NCBI RefSeq assembly: GCF_042453785.1
Contig: NC_091667.1
Span: 34,650,001-34,714,000 of the forward strand
Direction: 5' to 3'
Source of the DNA: Malus domestica
Taxonomy: Eukaryota > Streptophyta > Magnoliopsida > Rosales > Rosaceae
Length of the DNA: 64,000 nucleotides
A model generated the notes under the pieces. It did no database searches and was not told the DNA's origin. It worked only from the letters and a program-made list of their open reading frames with translations. Position 1 is the stretch's first letter. The number at the start of each line of letters is the position of its first letter. The position numbers and the translations under genes were made by a program. Below are positions 34,664 through 48,456 of this stretch, piece after piece.

Positions 34664-35223
34664 AACTGTTCTTGGCCAATCAGATTGCATCAGAGGTTTA
34701 TGATGTTTCACTCATCCCTAACCTCATTTGCCTGACATTACGCAATTGGTAGTCCGGTGAGAAGGGCGTTCGAGGCAAAACGAACTCAGCTGTATTCTCT
34801 TCGACACAGGCCTGGAACAAGAATGTTGGCCATGAGGTCTCTGGAAGGGGTCCAGAGCGTAAACTGTTAGCAAAGTTGTATAATTATATTGTCGATTGAA
34901 CGCATATCTACGGCATGTCTCTCGTTTTCGTATTGTCAAAGTTGTGAGTGGTACAAGGAAATAAAACACATCGTTTCGCTCACAAAAAAAACGAAATTTA
35001 CAGTGCAAATAAGTAAAATTTGGTAACGTAAAATAGGTCTAAAATTTTTGATAACTGAAAGGGCTCAAATGGGTTTAGAACCCACGTTTTGTGGTCAAAT
35101 AAAAGATGGAAACAGGTTAACTATCACTGTGGTGGTTGTTTCAATTTCTCACCAAGTAAACAGTAAATGAACAAACGAAGTCGAAAACTACATAAAATTT
35201 TGTTTGTTTTAGTCCTCTGAACC
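34664..35223. other. Shared 3' region of EMB1417 and ERDJ2
   Basis: Convergent 3' untranslated sequence. No gene recognised. Confidence 0.5.
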
Positions 35224-38200
35224 TCAACCTTCTGATCCCGAGCCTTGCTTATCCACAGTGCCGTTCGTAGCAGGGCCTTTCTTTTTCGTGTCGTGTTGTT
35301 CATCCGCCTCATCTTCACTGTACTCGCTCTCATAATCGTCGTCATAATCCTCATCTTCGTTCTCCTCCTCCTCTTCCATACCATCTTCCGTAATCGGTCC
35401 CTCTTCCGCCACATAACCTCCCCGGGTACCAGCCCGAGTACGCTTCAAAATCTTCATCTTCAAGTTTGTCTTTCTATCACAGCCAATCCAAGAGTCGCAC
35501 AGGCAGTAGCATGTCAAATTGTAATTCCCCTCCGCTGGGGCTGGGGCTGGTAACTTGCCAGTTATCCGTCTAGACCCGCTCTTCACCTTCTCAACTGCTT
35601 CTTTGATATCCCTCTTCACCTTCTCAACTGCTTCTTTGGTAGCAGCACTAGGCTCTTTCATAGTTGCTTCTGAACCCTCCATTGCGTCCTCGATTTCCTT
35701 GGAAGCAGCAGTAATGGCTGCAGCTTCATCCATGAAATTTACCTTCCGCCAAAACCAAACGTTGTTGGAGACGCTGTCTGCAAGCAAAAACCAGAAATTT
35801 TCTTCCTTGTGGAATGGGAAGTAAGGCGCATGGGGAAGGGCACCAATTAGGCCGTTGGCACGCTTCAGTGTCACCCAAGCATTAATGGTGACAACGTCAC
35901 CCTCTTGTATCTCATCTTCGCCTTCAGTCTTACATTCAACTTCAATTGATATCGAAGGCATTGTCTGCAATACCATTTCAACATCCTGGACTTCGGCGGA
36001 TGAGAATCCAGCTATTTGAGAAAGTCGCTCAGCACGATCTTCCACAGACATGTCCTGAAGATCCTGCAACACTCTCAGCTTCTACAAACAAAGATGAAGA
36101 ATAATTGAAGCCAAGACCAAACAGAAAAATACTAGCAGGAGAGGAAAAGAAAGCAGCAGAAAAAAGTGAAAGAAACAAACACGACTAATTATTACAAAAT
36201 TAAGATTTGCTGCTCACTCAGTCGCGAAAAGAGGGATTTCACAGAATATTTTCAATTTTAACTGTCTCAAGTAGCAATACAGTACTAACGCCTGCTGCCT
36301 GCAGCTAGGCAAGAGACAGATTATACAGTTGTGTTCCAGCATGGCATTGTCCAAACCAAGACTGTTTACCTTGCGGGCTATCTTTTTAATAACCGCCTCA
36401 CTAAAATGTGGCAGCTGCAGAAAGGGGGCAATGCCTTCACTGGACCCTCCAATAGCCTTCCTTGCACTAAGAGGAACAGCCTGCATCATGGTGTCAAAAT
36501 AACATGAACTTCAAAAATGAGTACGCATTCGTAAGATACAAATGATAAATGTCGCAGCTATGTGCTTAATGATATTTGCAAACCAAAAGAAAATAAGAAA
36601 TAAGAAATTATTTACTTCCATATTGTTCAACAATCCTTAATTAACAAGAAACTAAATCATACGCAACAAGCTTTCACAAATTTTCCCTTGCGTGATACTT
36701 CAGAATAAGATTTGGGTGAGAGGAAAAAACAGCACGGTAACTAACGTATATATGCCCACACAGTGTGTGATTGTACGAGAGAAATCTTAAATCTTTGCAA
36801 AATTAGGGTTTCACATGATTAGTATATTTTTAAGATCTACATTCTTAACAAAAGTGGATAATGGACCATCACCTGAATTATACACTGAGAAAGTTCAACC
36901 ACACCAATAGCAGGCCTCAGCCATCCCTGCCCCTGAGCATTGCGTGGCGTAACTGCCATCTGCATAGAATAAAGCATAAGTAAAACTAGCACAACATGGC
37001 TTCCAAATTTTGTACAAATGTCATGAGAAATGCTAGCACGTCTTTTGATCAATTGATTTCCAGAAATACTAGAAGCGAGATACCAACTTCTGTACCCCCT
37101 TCTAAATCTGTTAGTCAAATTTTAAGTAGAGTATTGGAACAAGTCTAAACACAAATATGAGTGAATCAATGCAGGCTTACGGAAAGTCTGCAACTTCTAA
37201 GAAGTATAAGCACTTGTTTTAGAGTTTGCTAATAGAATGTAAGATAAGACAGGAAAATGTAGAAATCACCTTCATCAATTCTTCAAGGAGGCGAGGGGCA
37301 AGTTCCAGGACACGTCTAAAATCACCTTGCAGAGATGGAGATAAGGATGCTGACTCACGAGTTAACTGTGCTTGAATCAGCAATTCTGTCTGCGTAGAAA
37401 GTGGCATAAAGGTAAGCATACATCAAGGACCGGGACAAACTTTGCTAATCATATAGTCTGGTCTTGGAGCACAAAATACCTTTACAAGGGCTGGATGCTG
37501 TTTCCAAAACTTTGCCTGCTCTTGCTTGATATTTTTAAGGTCCAGATTCAACTCACTCCTGACTAGCATAAAAAGCTTCTGAAGGGGTTCATCGTCAGTT
37601 CTACGAACTGGAATTTCCATATATTCAGCAGCCCTTATGAAGACATCCATTACTTTGCTGTATAATCAAATTATGTCATAAGATCAGTAAAAGGATTAAC
37701 AAAGAGTACAGCTTAATGTACACCTGATCCATACAAATATCAAGAATATTTATATATGTATGAGAAATTTTTGACTCTTCAGACTTGCAACCAGCTACGG
37801 AAAATAATAAACATATAAAAGCTAACTTCGGCAGTTCCGGTACACAGCATACTCTACTTAATTACCTTTGGAATATAAAATATTACATGAATTCAACTGC
37901 CAATGAACATATCTTTTAAACCAGTTGAGTACCTGGGAGCCAGAGAAGGCTTCATTAAGTAATAGTAAGCGGACAACGTGTGATGCATGACATAGTTGCC
38001 TGTATATTTTGCCGATCTTGAAAGATATACAACAGCTATCACCAATGGCAATAGAATACAAATACCAACTATCCAGAGTAGGAGTATTCCACCAGATGCC
38101 CCATCGATGTCCAGCAGGAATTGAGGAAGAGCTATGCCCATTTGAAATCCCTATTTGAATAAAGCATTGGTTTAATTTCAAAACACGATCAGTTCTACTT

Positions 38201-39182
38201 CATATAATATTGACAAGGGAACACTAAAAGAAAGTTGCTATCTTTTTTCCTTGATTGAAATTGCACACTACCTGCCTGCCATCTGGATGGCCATATTTTT
38301 CAAAATTCTCACGAGATACTGGATCCGTCAGAGCCTGATAAGCCTTTGATATGAACTCCACAAAGTAATTGTGGGCCTCTAGAAAAAGGAAAACAAAATA
38401 AACAGTTAGCGTATACAGAATATCATAAAGGCCCCATCTTTCCTGCTACAGTTTCAGATAATAAGCAATTCATACACTGAACAACTAAAACAATATCAAC
38501 CTGGATCTGGATTTTTATCTGGATGGTATAGTATAGAGAGTCTCCTATATGCCTTCTTTATCTCTGAATCAGAAGCTCCAGGTTCCAGTCCAAGAATACT
38601 GAATGGCTCAAAAACTTGAATCTGAAATTTTAAAGTTTCTCAGAACAAACATCCGACATTAAAACTATAATATGAAGTCCAAATTGAAAAGCCATGGCAA
38701 AGTAAAACAGCAGCTGGAAGACCATATGATAACAGTTTTCATTAATGCCTCAAAATGGTTAAAAAAGGTTTACCTCGCGGCTCATATTTTTGATGTAATA
38801 AACCAGGACGATCATGATAACCCAGAGCAGTATTAGTGTCAAGTTACTCCACGTCGATAAGTTTGAAATCTGCATATGCGACCATAATCACATACATTCA
38901 GATTCTCGTTAGATGGTTTATATAACAAATATTTTGGTTTTCTTCTTGCAGTGACTAAATGAATAAAAGATCTCAGCAACAACCGAAGGAACTAACCCGC
39001 TTTAAAATTGACTTGCGGTACTTTCCTGATCGAAAGCACTCTGAACACTGACAGTGGATGCTCTTTGTTTTCTTGGATGCAGCACGACACAACTTCGTAA
39101 TTGTATAAGGCACTAGAGGCAGTGCCATTATGGTTAGAATGAAAATTGGGAACAAAGCACTAGTCTCTTCCGAAGCAGCCAT
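35224..39182 (-). CDS. ERDJ2: ERDJ2 / Sec63-type ER J-protein
   Basis: Ten coding exons (minus): 39182-38997, 38869-38774, 38621-38501, 38378-38272, 38150-37933, 37657-37480, 37389-37270, 36959-36873, 36480-36370 and 36081-35224. They sum in frame to 693 residues, close to Arabidopsis ERDJ2A. Landmarks: an N-terminal membrane span ([16 protein letters not shown]), a second span ([17 protein letters not shown]), a lumenal J-domain with HPD ([17 protein letters not shown]), a third span ([20 protein letters not shown]), two Sec63 (Brl-type) regions and a long acidic C-terminus ([27 protein letters not shown]). Sec63 couples lumenal BiP to the Sec61 translocon during protein import into the ER. 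A short duplicated motif EAVEKVK lies before the acidic tail. The 5' leader, with (CA)n(TA)n and (GA)n tracts upstream, is probably spliced. Confidence 0.93.
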
Positions 39183-39475
39183 GGCGACCTCCCTAGACTA
39201 GTCCTATGTCCGTATTATGCCTGCAGAATTGACTTTGGTTAGAACCAATCAGTTCACAAAGACCAGAGCCGCGACCAATGCGGCATCACAAATTCCACAA
39301 CATCTCCAATGCAATGACATTAGAATTCACGATTATACCGCTAAAAACATCATTTGCAGCAATTTCATTTCCATAACGGAATTTATAAAAATCCGAATCA
39401 AACTCAAATTAGGCCATTATATGGCTAAAGGCCAATCAAAATCACCGAAGCTCGGTGATTCAGCCAAATTATGAG

Positions 39476-39580
<105 letters not shown>

Positions 39581-40189
39581 GGCCTACAATTGCGAAGTCG
39601 ATCAAATCAATGACTGAGGTAGCGAGCTCAGACTCAGTACAGCCAATTGAATAGTAACACTGATAGCTGATTAACCTAAATACAGGCAAAAATGGAGTGT
39701 CAAAGCTTCAAAAAAATCACACAAATCAATTCGAAATACACGAACACGTACAATAAATTAATAAAATTATCAAAATTTCCACAAAATTAAAAACGCATGC
39801 ACACCTCAATCAAAATTCGACGAACTGAATTTCCAATTAAAACTATCGAAATGAAAAATATGGCAGAAATATGTACAAATATATATATATATATATGCTT
39901 GCCTGGGAAATGGAAAATCCGGAGGTCGCGATCTGATTCGGAGGCCCTCTGCCGCACGATGGCGCGATTACAGAGACGGAGAGAGACGGGAAGCGAGCGC
40001 GTTTTTCAGATGGGAGAAGAGAGAGAGAGAGAGAGAGAGCGGAGAGCTTCGTTTTGGGTTTTATTTGGTGACGTCCCAGCCCATAATTGTTTAAACGACC
40101 TGTCGTTTAGGAAAATTAATCACAGTTTCCGGCGGTGGCTCGTTGGGCAATCAGCCCAAACTTTAAAAGGAAACTAATAAAAAAGGTTT

Positions 40190-41360
40190 GGAAATTTCAA
40201 GTTTTTTTAATAATAAGGATAAAATAAAGGGTAAAGTGAATAGTATCAGGATTTACTTTTTAGTGTAAAAATGTGGTTTTTCGTTAAAGTGAACAGTAAC
40301 ATGTGCTTTTCGTTAAAGTTCCCAACTTTAAAAGATCAGTAACACATCAAAAACGTTTAATCACGAATGGTCTCTTACGTTTTCACAAATTATCATTTTG
40401 GTCCTTTATGTTTTAAATCGATATTGTACTTCTCAACTTTTGCCCACGATTAAGGTTTGGATTTTTTTTTGGGGGGGGAGGGAATTTTAAGTATATTGGT
40501 TGAGATTTAATGAATTATCAACAATCAAAGTTTTTTGGTTGAAATATGCTTACTATCTTATACTTTAATTTCACTTTCCATTTTTTTTTGGGGGGGTGGG
40601 GGGGGGGGGCGGATTTTAAGTATATTGGTTGAGAATTGAGATTTAATGAATTATTAACAATCAAAGTTTATTGGTTGAAATATGCTTACTATCTTATACT
40701 TTAATTTCACTTTCCATCCAATGAACAATTCACGTTTGAATTTATATATAATCTGAACCGGATTAAATTAACGAAATTTTATTGATTTTGAATTGACAAA
40801 TGCTCCTACTCACGACACATGATATCTAACGAGAGTAGAATTTTCACTCTTTGAATTCCATTCCTTCCCCTCCCTTCCCTTCCCACTTTTTATTTTCCCC
40901 TCTCTATAAAATAGTCAACACAAAATGTCGAAGTGCCTTAATCGTAACCTTTTAAAAAAACAAAAAGACTACAGGTAAGAAAATTTGACGGAAAAAATAC
41001 TACACGCTGATGAAAATTAAAATTTCAGCTCTCTCTTGAAAACTTAATGAAAATTAAAATAAAAGAAAACTAATGAAAAAGAGTTTGAAAACATTGAATT
41101 TTAATGATAATGACAAAATAAATGGTAAAATGAATAGTACCAAGATTGACTTTTTAGTGTAAAAATATGATTTTCGTTAAAGTTAACAGTACCAGAAATT
41201 TTTTGTTAAAGTTCCTTAAAAATAAGAGAGTTTTAACAAAACACTAACGAAAAACTACATTTATACATTTCCCTGGTACTATTCATTATACCTTTAAAAA
41301 TAAATTTTCATTAAAAAAGAAGTTTTTTTTAATTTTTCGTTAGTTTTCTCTAAAAATAAA
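40190..41360. mobile_element. Cluster of related MITEs upstream of the Tic22-like gene
   Basis: Three copies (about 40190-40320, 41060-41220, and 41225-41355 in the opposite orientation) share 'gaatagta[c/t]ca', 'actttttagtgtaaaaat' and 'cgttaaagtt'. A fourth lies in EMB1417 intron 2. They are short, non-coding and palindromic. Superfamily is unresolved. Confidence 0.6.
40458..40720 (+). repeat. Direct tandem duplication with G-runs
   Basis: Two units of about 145 bp, both starting at a T-run followed by a G-run (ttttttttggggggg) and containing 'ttaagtatattggttga' and 'gaaatatgcttactatctt'. The second unit has a short insertion. Confidence 0.85.
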
Positions 41361-41529
41361 CGTTTTTGACGACAAAAATTAAATTCCAAATATTGTAGAA
41401 ATTAAAAAATAAAAACGACATCCAAAATTAAGCAGGGTATCTCTCTGCGTCTCTCTCACGAGCCTCATCCTCTTCTCTCACACACACAGTTTGATAAATC
41501 CATCAATAGTCTGCAAAAGTTTCCAATTC

Positions 41530-44377
41530 ATGGCCTCACCATCCGAACCACCCCACACCAGGCAGCAACTCAGACCCTCCATAACCCACCTGGTCCACTC
41601 CACCACATCCAATCTCCTCTCGCTCCTCGCCTCCCCCAAAACGACGCCGTCGCCATCGCTTTCCACGACTCCTCCGGAAATCCGCGTCGCGCTCTTCCTC
41701 CCCAACTTGCCAAAACCACTCGCTTTCCAGCCCGACTCCAAACTCTCCGCCATGAAGGGCGTGGCGTCATCGCCCGAGTCGACCTCCGGGTTCCCGTCAA
41801 CGGTCAGGATTGCAGGGCTGAACTCGAATATCAAGGGCAGCGGTGGGCCGGCGTTTGTGGGCCAGGTCTTCAGTATGTGCGACCTCTCCGGGACTGGTCT
41901 GATGGCCGTCTCCACCCACTTCGACATCCCCTTTATTTCCAAAAGGTACCTTTTTCTACTTTTAATAACATCGGTATTTTATTTTTATAAATAAATTTAA
42001 TTTCTTGCTAGATTTTATCATATATGTAGTTTGGATTTCATTTCGATGTTGAATTTTTGATAAAGATGCTGCCTTTGAATTGAGATTATTAAAATTCAGG
42101 AAATTTTTAGTGTGTTTGAGGGTTTTTTTTTGCTGAATTTTGTTTAATTTTCATGGCATTTACTTGTAGAACTCCCGAGTGGCTGAAGAAGATGTTTAAA
42201 TCAATTACTAACAGTGAGAGAAACGGCCCCGTGTTTCGATTTTTCATGGATTTAGGCGATGCAGGTAGGATTCTACATAAACAACTGGTTGGTTTTAGTG
42301 GTTATTTGGTCCAATTTATTTCTATCTGGAGGTGACCGGAATTCTGACTGAGATTTTGTTCTTAGTTACTTATGTGAAACGGCTGAATATTCCGAGCGGC
42401 GTGGTGGGTGCTTGTCGTCTCGATTTAGCATATGAACATTTCAAGGTAATCCCAGCTTGTACCATATGTAAGCTAGATTTGAGAGTTGTTAAACGTTTCA
42501 CATTGGTGCTCATTTGCACTACTGGAATAGCAATCCTAAGAAAGGTTTATGCATCAAGCTGTTGAAGAGACATGCCTGTTCTGGTTATGAAGTAATGGAT
42601 AGAAAGCGTCCACCCTTGTTGTGTTCTGGATGTGCCACATTATGGATTTATCTATACCGTGTTATGTTTTTGAGAATTTTTTTTTTTATTAGTAATTTCT
42701 GTGGTATGCTATGATGATCTTGGATGAATGAGTAAGTCGTTCTCTGTGTTTTATGCAGGAAAAGCCCCACTTATTCCAGTTTGTTCCGAATGAAAAACAG
42801 GTATAATAGAACAAGTGACAACCGTCTTCACTAATGTTGTTGTATAGCATTTCTCAAAATTTTATGCTCCTACAGGTCAAGGCAGCTAACAAACTTCTCA
42901 AGACAATGCCGCAGAGTGGCAGATGCAAAAGGGTTGATGGAGTTCCAGTTTTTAGTGCTCAAAACTTGGATATTGCAATAGCAAGCTCAGATGGGATCAA
43001 ATGGTGTGTTCTAATGTTTCGTACTTGCTTCTAATCAAGTTTGTTCTTTTGGTGAATTTTAAGTAGAATAGCTGATGCTCTATTGCTATCTTTTGTTCCA
43101 ACAGGTATACTCCCTACTTTTTTGATAAAAACATGCTTGATAACATTCTCGAGGAATCTGTAGATCAGCATTTCCATTCTTTAATTCAAACTCGGCACAC
43201 GCAGCGGCGACATGATGTGATTGATGACAACATACCAGCAGAAGTAATTGAAGAGATGGGCGATAACTTGTGGGAGCCTCCAGAGGTATGGAATCCAATA
43301 CTGAAGTATTATTTTGATGTAGCAAGTAGTTTGGTGGTGAGACATGTACAAGATTTTAAGATGAAGAATCGAGAATTGGATTCCCATTGTCAATGATAAG
43401 CTTAGAATTATTATCATTCGTCTGACATAACTACGTATGTAGATGTATAAGTTGTGAAGTTAAAACAACCCAGTTCACCTTCTTCCGGTTTTCACGTATT
43501 TGTATTTTGTTTGTTGGAATGTATGTTTCTTGACAGGTTCAGGAAGTGATGGATGAGATAGGGAATTCTGGAATACCCTTGAGTGTCATTTCTAAAGCCG
43601 CTGAAATGCAGCTCCTTTATGCTGTTGATAAAGTACTTCTGGGTAATAGGTGGTTACGGAAAGCAACAGGCATTCAACCCAAATTCCCTTATATGGTTGA
43701 CTCTTTCGAGAGAAGGTACATTAAAATTTAGCAGTTGCTTTCTTGGATATCAAATACCTTCTGTTTTCTAATTAAATCTTTCTTTGAATTTTAACATTGG
43801 TGAACTTGCTTATTCTATCTTTTAGGCTTTTCTAACAAAATTATGTTCATTCCGTTGCAGGAGTGCAGCCTCTTTTCTTAGAGCTTCTCAGTCAGCCAGA
43901 TGCCTTACGAATGGGGAAGCAGTAAATGATAACGAAGATTCTCTAGATTGTAGCACTTCGAAGATTAAATCAAAGGATGATATTCACACCAATAAAGGAA
44001 ACAAAACAGATCTACGGTTTCCTTTCAGTGATTGGTTTAGTCATCTGTGGTCGAAACAGAAGGACCAAAATGAAGAGTTGTCAAAGGAACGCATAGAGCA
44101 GAGCACACTGCAAAATCCAAACCTTCCTAAGATTACTATGGTTGGCATTTCAACTGGTGCGGCAGGGCCGATGAGTAAAGCAAATTTAAAGAAGACGATG
44201 GAGGATTTAACAAAAGAATTGGAGCAGACGGATTCGGGAAATGCTTTTGGTAGCGATACAGGTAATGAGTTGAGATTTGAAGATAGAGATCCACTGTTTG
44301 TGGCAAACGTAGGTGATTATTATTCTGGCATGGCAAAGACGGGTTCGGCTAAATGGGTTCGTGGAGGAAACAATTAG
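41530..44377 (+). CDS. Tic22-like family protein
   Basis: Eight coding exons (41530-41945, 42170-42264, 42366-42445, 42759-42800, 42876-43003, 43105-43285, 43537-43715, 43861-44377) sum in frame to 545 residues. The start at 41530 (MASPSEPP) is used because the upstream in-frame ATG at 41491 lies in a stretch without the family pattern. Landmarks: a Ser/Thr/Pro-rich N-terminus (about 1-60); the Tic22-type block SAMKGVASSPE...GGPAFVGQVFSMCDLSGTGLMAV; TPEWLKKMF; GVVGACRLDLAYEHFKEKPHLFQFVP; GVPVFSAQNLDIA; DGIKWYTPYFFDKNMLDNILE; and a less conserved C-terminal half with a Lys/Glu-rich tail. Tic22 is an intermembrane-space chaperone of the plastid import machinery. This longer relative (At5g62650-like) is uncharacterised. 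Confidence 0.85.
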
Positions 44378-45212
44378 GGGGCCTCACCATGGCAACATTT
44401 TTGTGTTCTCTTCGGGTATAATGGAGAATATACTTATGATACATCACTGCCTCTTCCCCCCCCCCCCCCCCCCCATCAAACGGAAATACATTGTTCAGAG
44501 GCCGCGTATTTCTTCTGACGATGGGATGTCGATATCTCTAAATTTCTTGTGCATTTCGAAGTATCATGTATTTTCACGGTATGCCGTTGTTATCGCACCG
44601 TTGTTGTACAAAGGGTAGAAGAGCAGAAATAGAAACTGTAATTTACATCGGTGTTCACGGATGCGAATCGGGTTAACAAGGAGCAGTCAAGGACCGCTCC
44701 GCCTCTTTCTTATTCTCTTCTAGCCACTTCTTTATAATATACAACAATAACCAATGTGGTGGTGGTGGAATAACGAATGGTGGTGGTCGTGGTGGTGGGG
44801 ATGGTTCCCTTGGTGCTTTGGCGTGTGAGTGCCCTCTACAATCTACATCTACCTCCTAGTGTGTGGCACACTTTTCCCACACCATAAAGTGGATTTTAAT
44901 GACCTCGCCCAATCTTGCTCAAAGCCATCCCATCATGGTTGCCCGCAAATGAGTGATTGTCAATCATTAATGCATGCGTGTCCAGCAATATGTATCCATC
45001 AATAGCTTGCAGTGCGTGAACGGCTGATGCTAGCATGATTCAGTACGCAAAAAGTGATGGTAGTACTTCGATACGATAACGAAGTTAAGTTCATGATTCT
45101 AACTAAAATAAATTTTTTGGGTACAACAAAAAATTGTATCCTCAAATGATGTCGTCCGAATACGCAAAATAAGGTGTATAAACAGAAAAATATATAAAAG
45201 ATCGTTTGGCTA

Positions 45213-45311
<99 letters not shown>

Positions 45312-46258
45312 TTATTCTAGATCCATCCCCTGAAAGAACCATACATGATCACTAATATTTCCTCCTGCGCCAAATCCATCTCCCTCTCTCCCTCCCTGTC
45401 TCCATTGACAACAGAGCATCGCATCACTCATCTCCCCAATATTTAATCCTCCACAAAGCCATGAAGCTCTATAGTTTCATCCACAATCCCAAAGTCAACC
45501 TGCTTGAGAACTTGTATGATCAAATCCAAAGTCAACCTGCTCCCCCCTTCATATATAATGCTATGCATTCATAAGCTTCCTATATGTAAAAGAGTTTGAA
45601 CTTGAAAAGGTTCAAATGCCCTTTCAACTTCCAACCAAACAAAAAAGACATGAAGAACTATCAATCACAAATTCTTATTTTGCATACGTAAGTTAGGTCA
45701 ATGTGTTTATTTTGTGGCACTTAAATTTGAGTTATATTTTATAAATAGAGTATTTTAGAGTATGGTACTAGAATGCTAAAGTTTTGTTCCCTCCTAAGCA
45801 CCTTCTGCACATACCTTTTTATCACCAAACGGTCTTATAGGACTATGTTCATTGTGAAAAACACAAGTTATTCGTCTAAAATAACAAAAAAATAATTGTG
45901 CTTTTGCTAATTCAACGTACCATTTTTTAGGACATCTTTTTCCTTCAACTAATTACTTAGACATTGTTTATTAATAAGAATGTCAATTGGTACATCTTTT
46001 TGCGACCATAAGCATTGCTTGTTTATTTAATTGTTTCATGTCTATTCGATTCACTGTAGAGGTACTCTTCATGTCTATTCGATTAACGAAAATTAAAGTT
46101 AAATTGTGAGGTGACAGCGAATTCGTGAAAAGTACAATTATCTCAAAAGTGATATTTTTTATGAACTCGCAGTCGTTGGGTGTGCGTTATACAGAGATTA
46201 AACCCAGCACTCCATATACCCTCCAGTTGTAGGGCATGACAGGGCACTGGTACACACA

Positions 46259-46431
46259 CCTCTCCGAGGTAAATCCTCGAGATCCTCCTGATCCAATAAC
46301 ACGGACCGTTGGATTTTGATTTAACGGCTAAAAACAGGGGCATTTGTAAAATTATAATAATTATAACCGTTTGATCAAAATCTAACAGTCCGTATTAATA
46401 GGTCAAGAGGATCCCAGCCTCGGAGAGGATC
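46259..46431. mobile_element. Palindromic MITE near the WRKY promoter
   Basis: CCTCTCCGAGG at the left is matched by CCTCGGAGAGG at the right, and 'ccgttggattttgat' pairs with 'atcaaaatctaacag'. Non-coding, about 173 bp, some 460 bp upstream of the WRKY start codon. No clear target duplication. Confidence 0.65.
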
Positions 46432-46687
46432 CAAAATGCTCACACACGACGGTTTCGCACTTCGACTTCCAATCAGATTTCGACTGGGACATATGTACCA
46501 ACTACCAACTACCAACTGTCCGTGCCTTTGTCACAGTGTCCGGTCCCGTTTGACATTTTCCAAAAGTCAATCAAAAGCCGCGGTTCAAATCCATCAAAAC
46601 CACTCTCTATTTTTCAATTTTTTTGGGTTAATTAATTAGTACTAAATTCCCGTATAAATAATTAAACAATTTACCAAGTCAGTGCGG

Positions 46688-46806
46688 CATCATCTCCTCT
46701 CACTAGCTACAATCTATGTCCATTTCTGTGTCTGTCTTCCTTCCTCCATCATTTCCTCTCACTAGCTACAATCTATGTCCATTTCTGTGTCTGTCTCCCT
46801 TCCTCC
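46688..46806 (+). repeat. 59-bp tandem duplication in the WRKY 5' leader
   Basis: Two units with the same core (cactagctacaatctatgtcc ... tctgtgtctgtct; short form: ctagctacaatctatg) start at about 46688 and 46747. The duplication lies directly upstream of the start codon at 46896, so it probably lengthens the 5' UTR. Confidence 0.85.
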
Positions 46807-46895
46807 AAGTCAGCGCCGTCCTTTCCACCTCTCTTTCCTTCTAGCTGCAACAAAAAAACCCCACAAACACCGCAGCCGCCGCCACCCTTCTGAAA

Positions 46896-48456
46896 ATGGC
46901 AGACGATTGGGATCTTTACGCTGTGGTAAGGGGTTGCAAATCAACCACCCAAACCACCCGAAACATCACCATAACCGCCGCCTGTATCACACCCACAAAC
47001 CCCATCCACACACCCCTGGATGAGTTCAAAAACGATCCTTTGTGGGATTTGTTGAATTCCGACGAGTTAACCGATCCGTTGTTCTCTTTTACCAATCTAG
47101 ACGACCCAAAAGAAGCCAATGGTTTCCAAGAGCTGCAGCAGTCCTTTTTTCGCAACCCCACCACCACCACCAACAACGACCACAATCCCACCACTAACAA
47201 CACCACCTTTGGACCTAATAATATTATTCCAAATTCCCCCACTATTTCTTACTTTGGAGGATCTAGTGGTAGTGGCCAACATCACCTCCAACATCAACAA
47301 CAACAACAGCACCATCATGCACAACTCCAACAACAGCTGCAGCACCAGCAACATCTTTCGATGCCTACTCATTTCACCCGGGGAATTCCAGCTCCTAGTT
47401 TTCGAGGAATCTATGGCCAACAACAACAACAACAAAAAATTATGCAACCCGGGGATCAAAATCTTCAACCCCGCCAGCTCCAAACTCAGCAGGGATTTAG
47501 GAGGCCCAAGTTCATCAATCCCGCTTATCCTCATCCTCGGCTACCAACTCGCCCACAAAGAAGAATGTATATATACTCAAAATTTGCTGTTCATTAATTG
47601 AACGATAATTAAGACACAGAAATAATAAATAATGTGCAAAAGAAAAAAAAAATATGTACCGAAAACGCTTTTAATTAGTCTTTGTTCTTGTTTTTGCTTT
47701 TTTCACATGGTGTGGATGTGGATTAAACGAATTGACTCACAGGAAAACCCAGCAAAAGAAAAATGTTCATGAAGTGAAAGCGGAGGATCTCATCAGCGCT
47801 GATTTATGGGCGTGGCGGAAGTACGGCCAAAAACCTATCAAGGGTTCTCCACACCCAAGGTACGTAATTAGGTTAATTTTCCACTTTCAATTTCTCTTTC
47901 CTTTTCTTTGCGATTTTCTCTCTGAATCATGGTTCTTTGCAGGAACTACTACAGATGCAGCAGCTCAAAAGGGTGCCCGGCGAGAAGGCAAGTGGAGCAG
48001 AGCACGACAGAACCCAACATCTTCATAGTTACATACACCGGGGACCACACTCACGCTCGCCCGACTCATCGAAACTCCCTTGCCGGGAGCTCCAGGAACA
48101 AGCTGTCAGCTGCATCTACGAGTCAAAAGAAGCCAATCAACAACGACTCCGGTTCGACAGCTGTTCCCAACCCCTCGTCTCCCACCACCGGACTACCCAT
48201 GACAGTCCAAGCTGAGGCTGTGCCTGTAGCCAATAAGGTCAATTCTGACAATTCACTTGACAAAGAAACTGAGGAATCTGATGAGGAGGAGGAGACGGAT
48301 CATGAGAATGAGAACGAGAACGAGGTCGAGGACGATGACGTTATGATCCCGGACATGGACATGTCGGATGAGATATTCTTGGGGCTGAAGGAACTGGGTG
48401 GTACTAGTTCTAATGGCAGTGGGAGTGGAAGTTTCTCTGGTTTCTGCTTCCGGTGA
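46896..48456 (+). CDS. WRKY27: Group IIe WRKY transcription factor, WRKY22/27-like
   Basis: Three coding exons (46896-47566, 47743-47859, 47943-48456) sum in frame to 433 residues. The N-terminus is Asn/Thr-rich, then His/Gln-rich (about 130-185), as in the family. The single WRKY domain holds WRKYGQK at 248-254 and a C-X5-C-X23-H-X-H zinc finger. The intron after GSPHPR splits an Arg codon, the R-type intron of this group. Group IIe factors bind W-boxes and act in immune and senescence signalling; WRKY27 (At5g52830) is the syntenic Arabidopsis gene. An acidic tail ([16 protein letters not shown]) ends in SFSGFCFR and a stop at 48454-48456. Past that stop, another frame continues with a family-like C-terminus, so the end may be frameshifted (see findings). 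Confidence 0.9.

Noticed and set aside
47097-47601. Long frames overlapping WRKY exon 1 on both strands
   Set aside because: Shadows of the Asn/Gln/His-rich coding exon in other frames.
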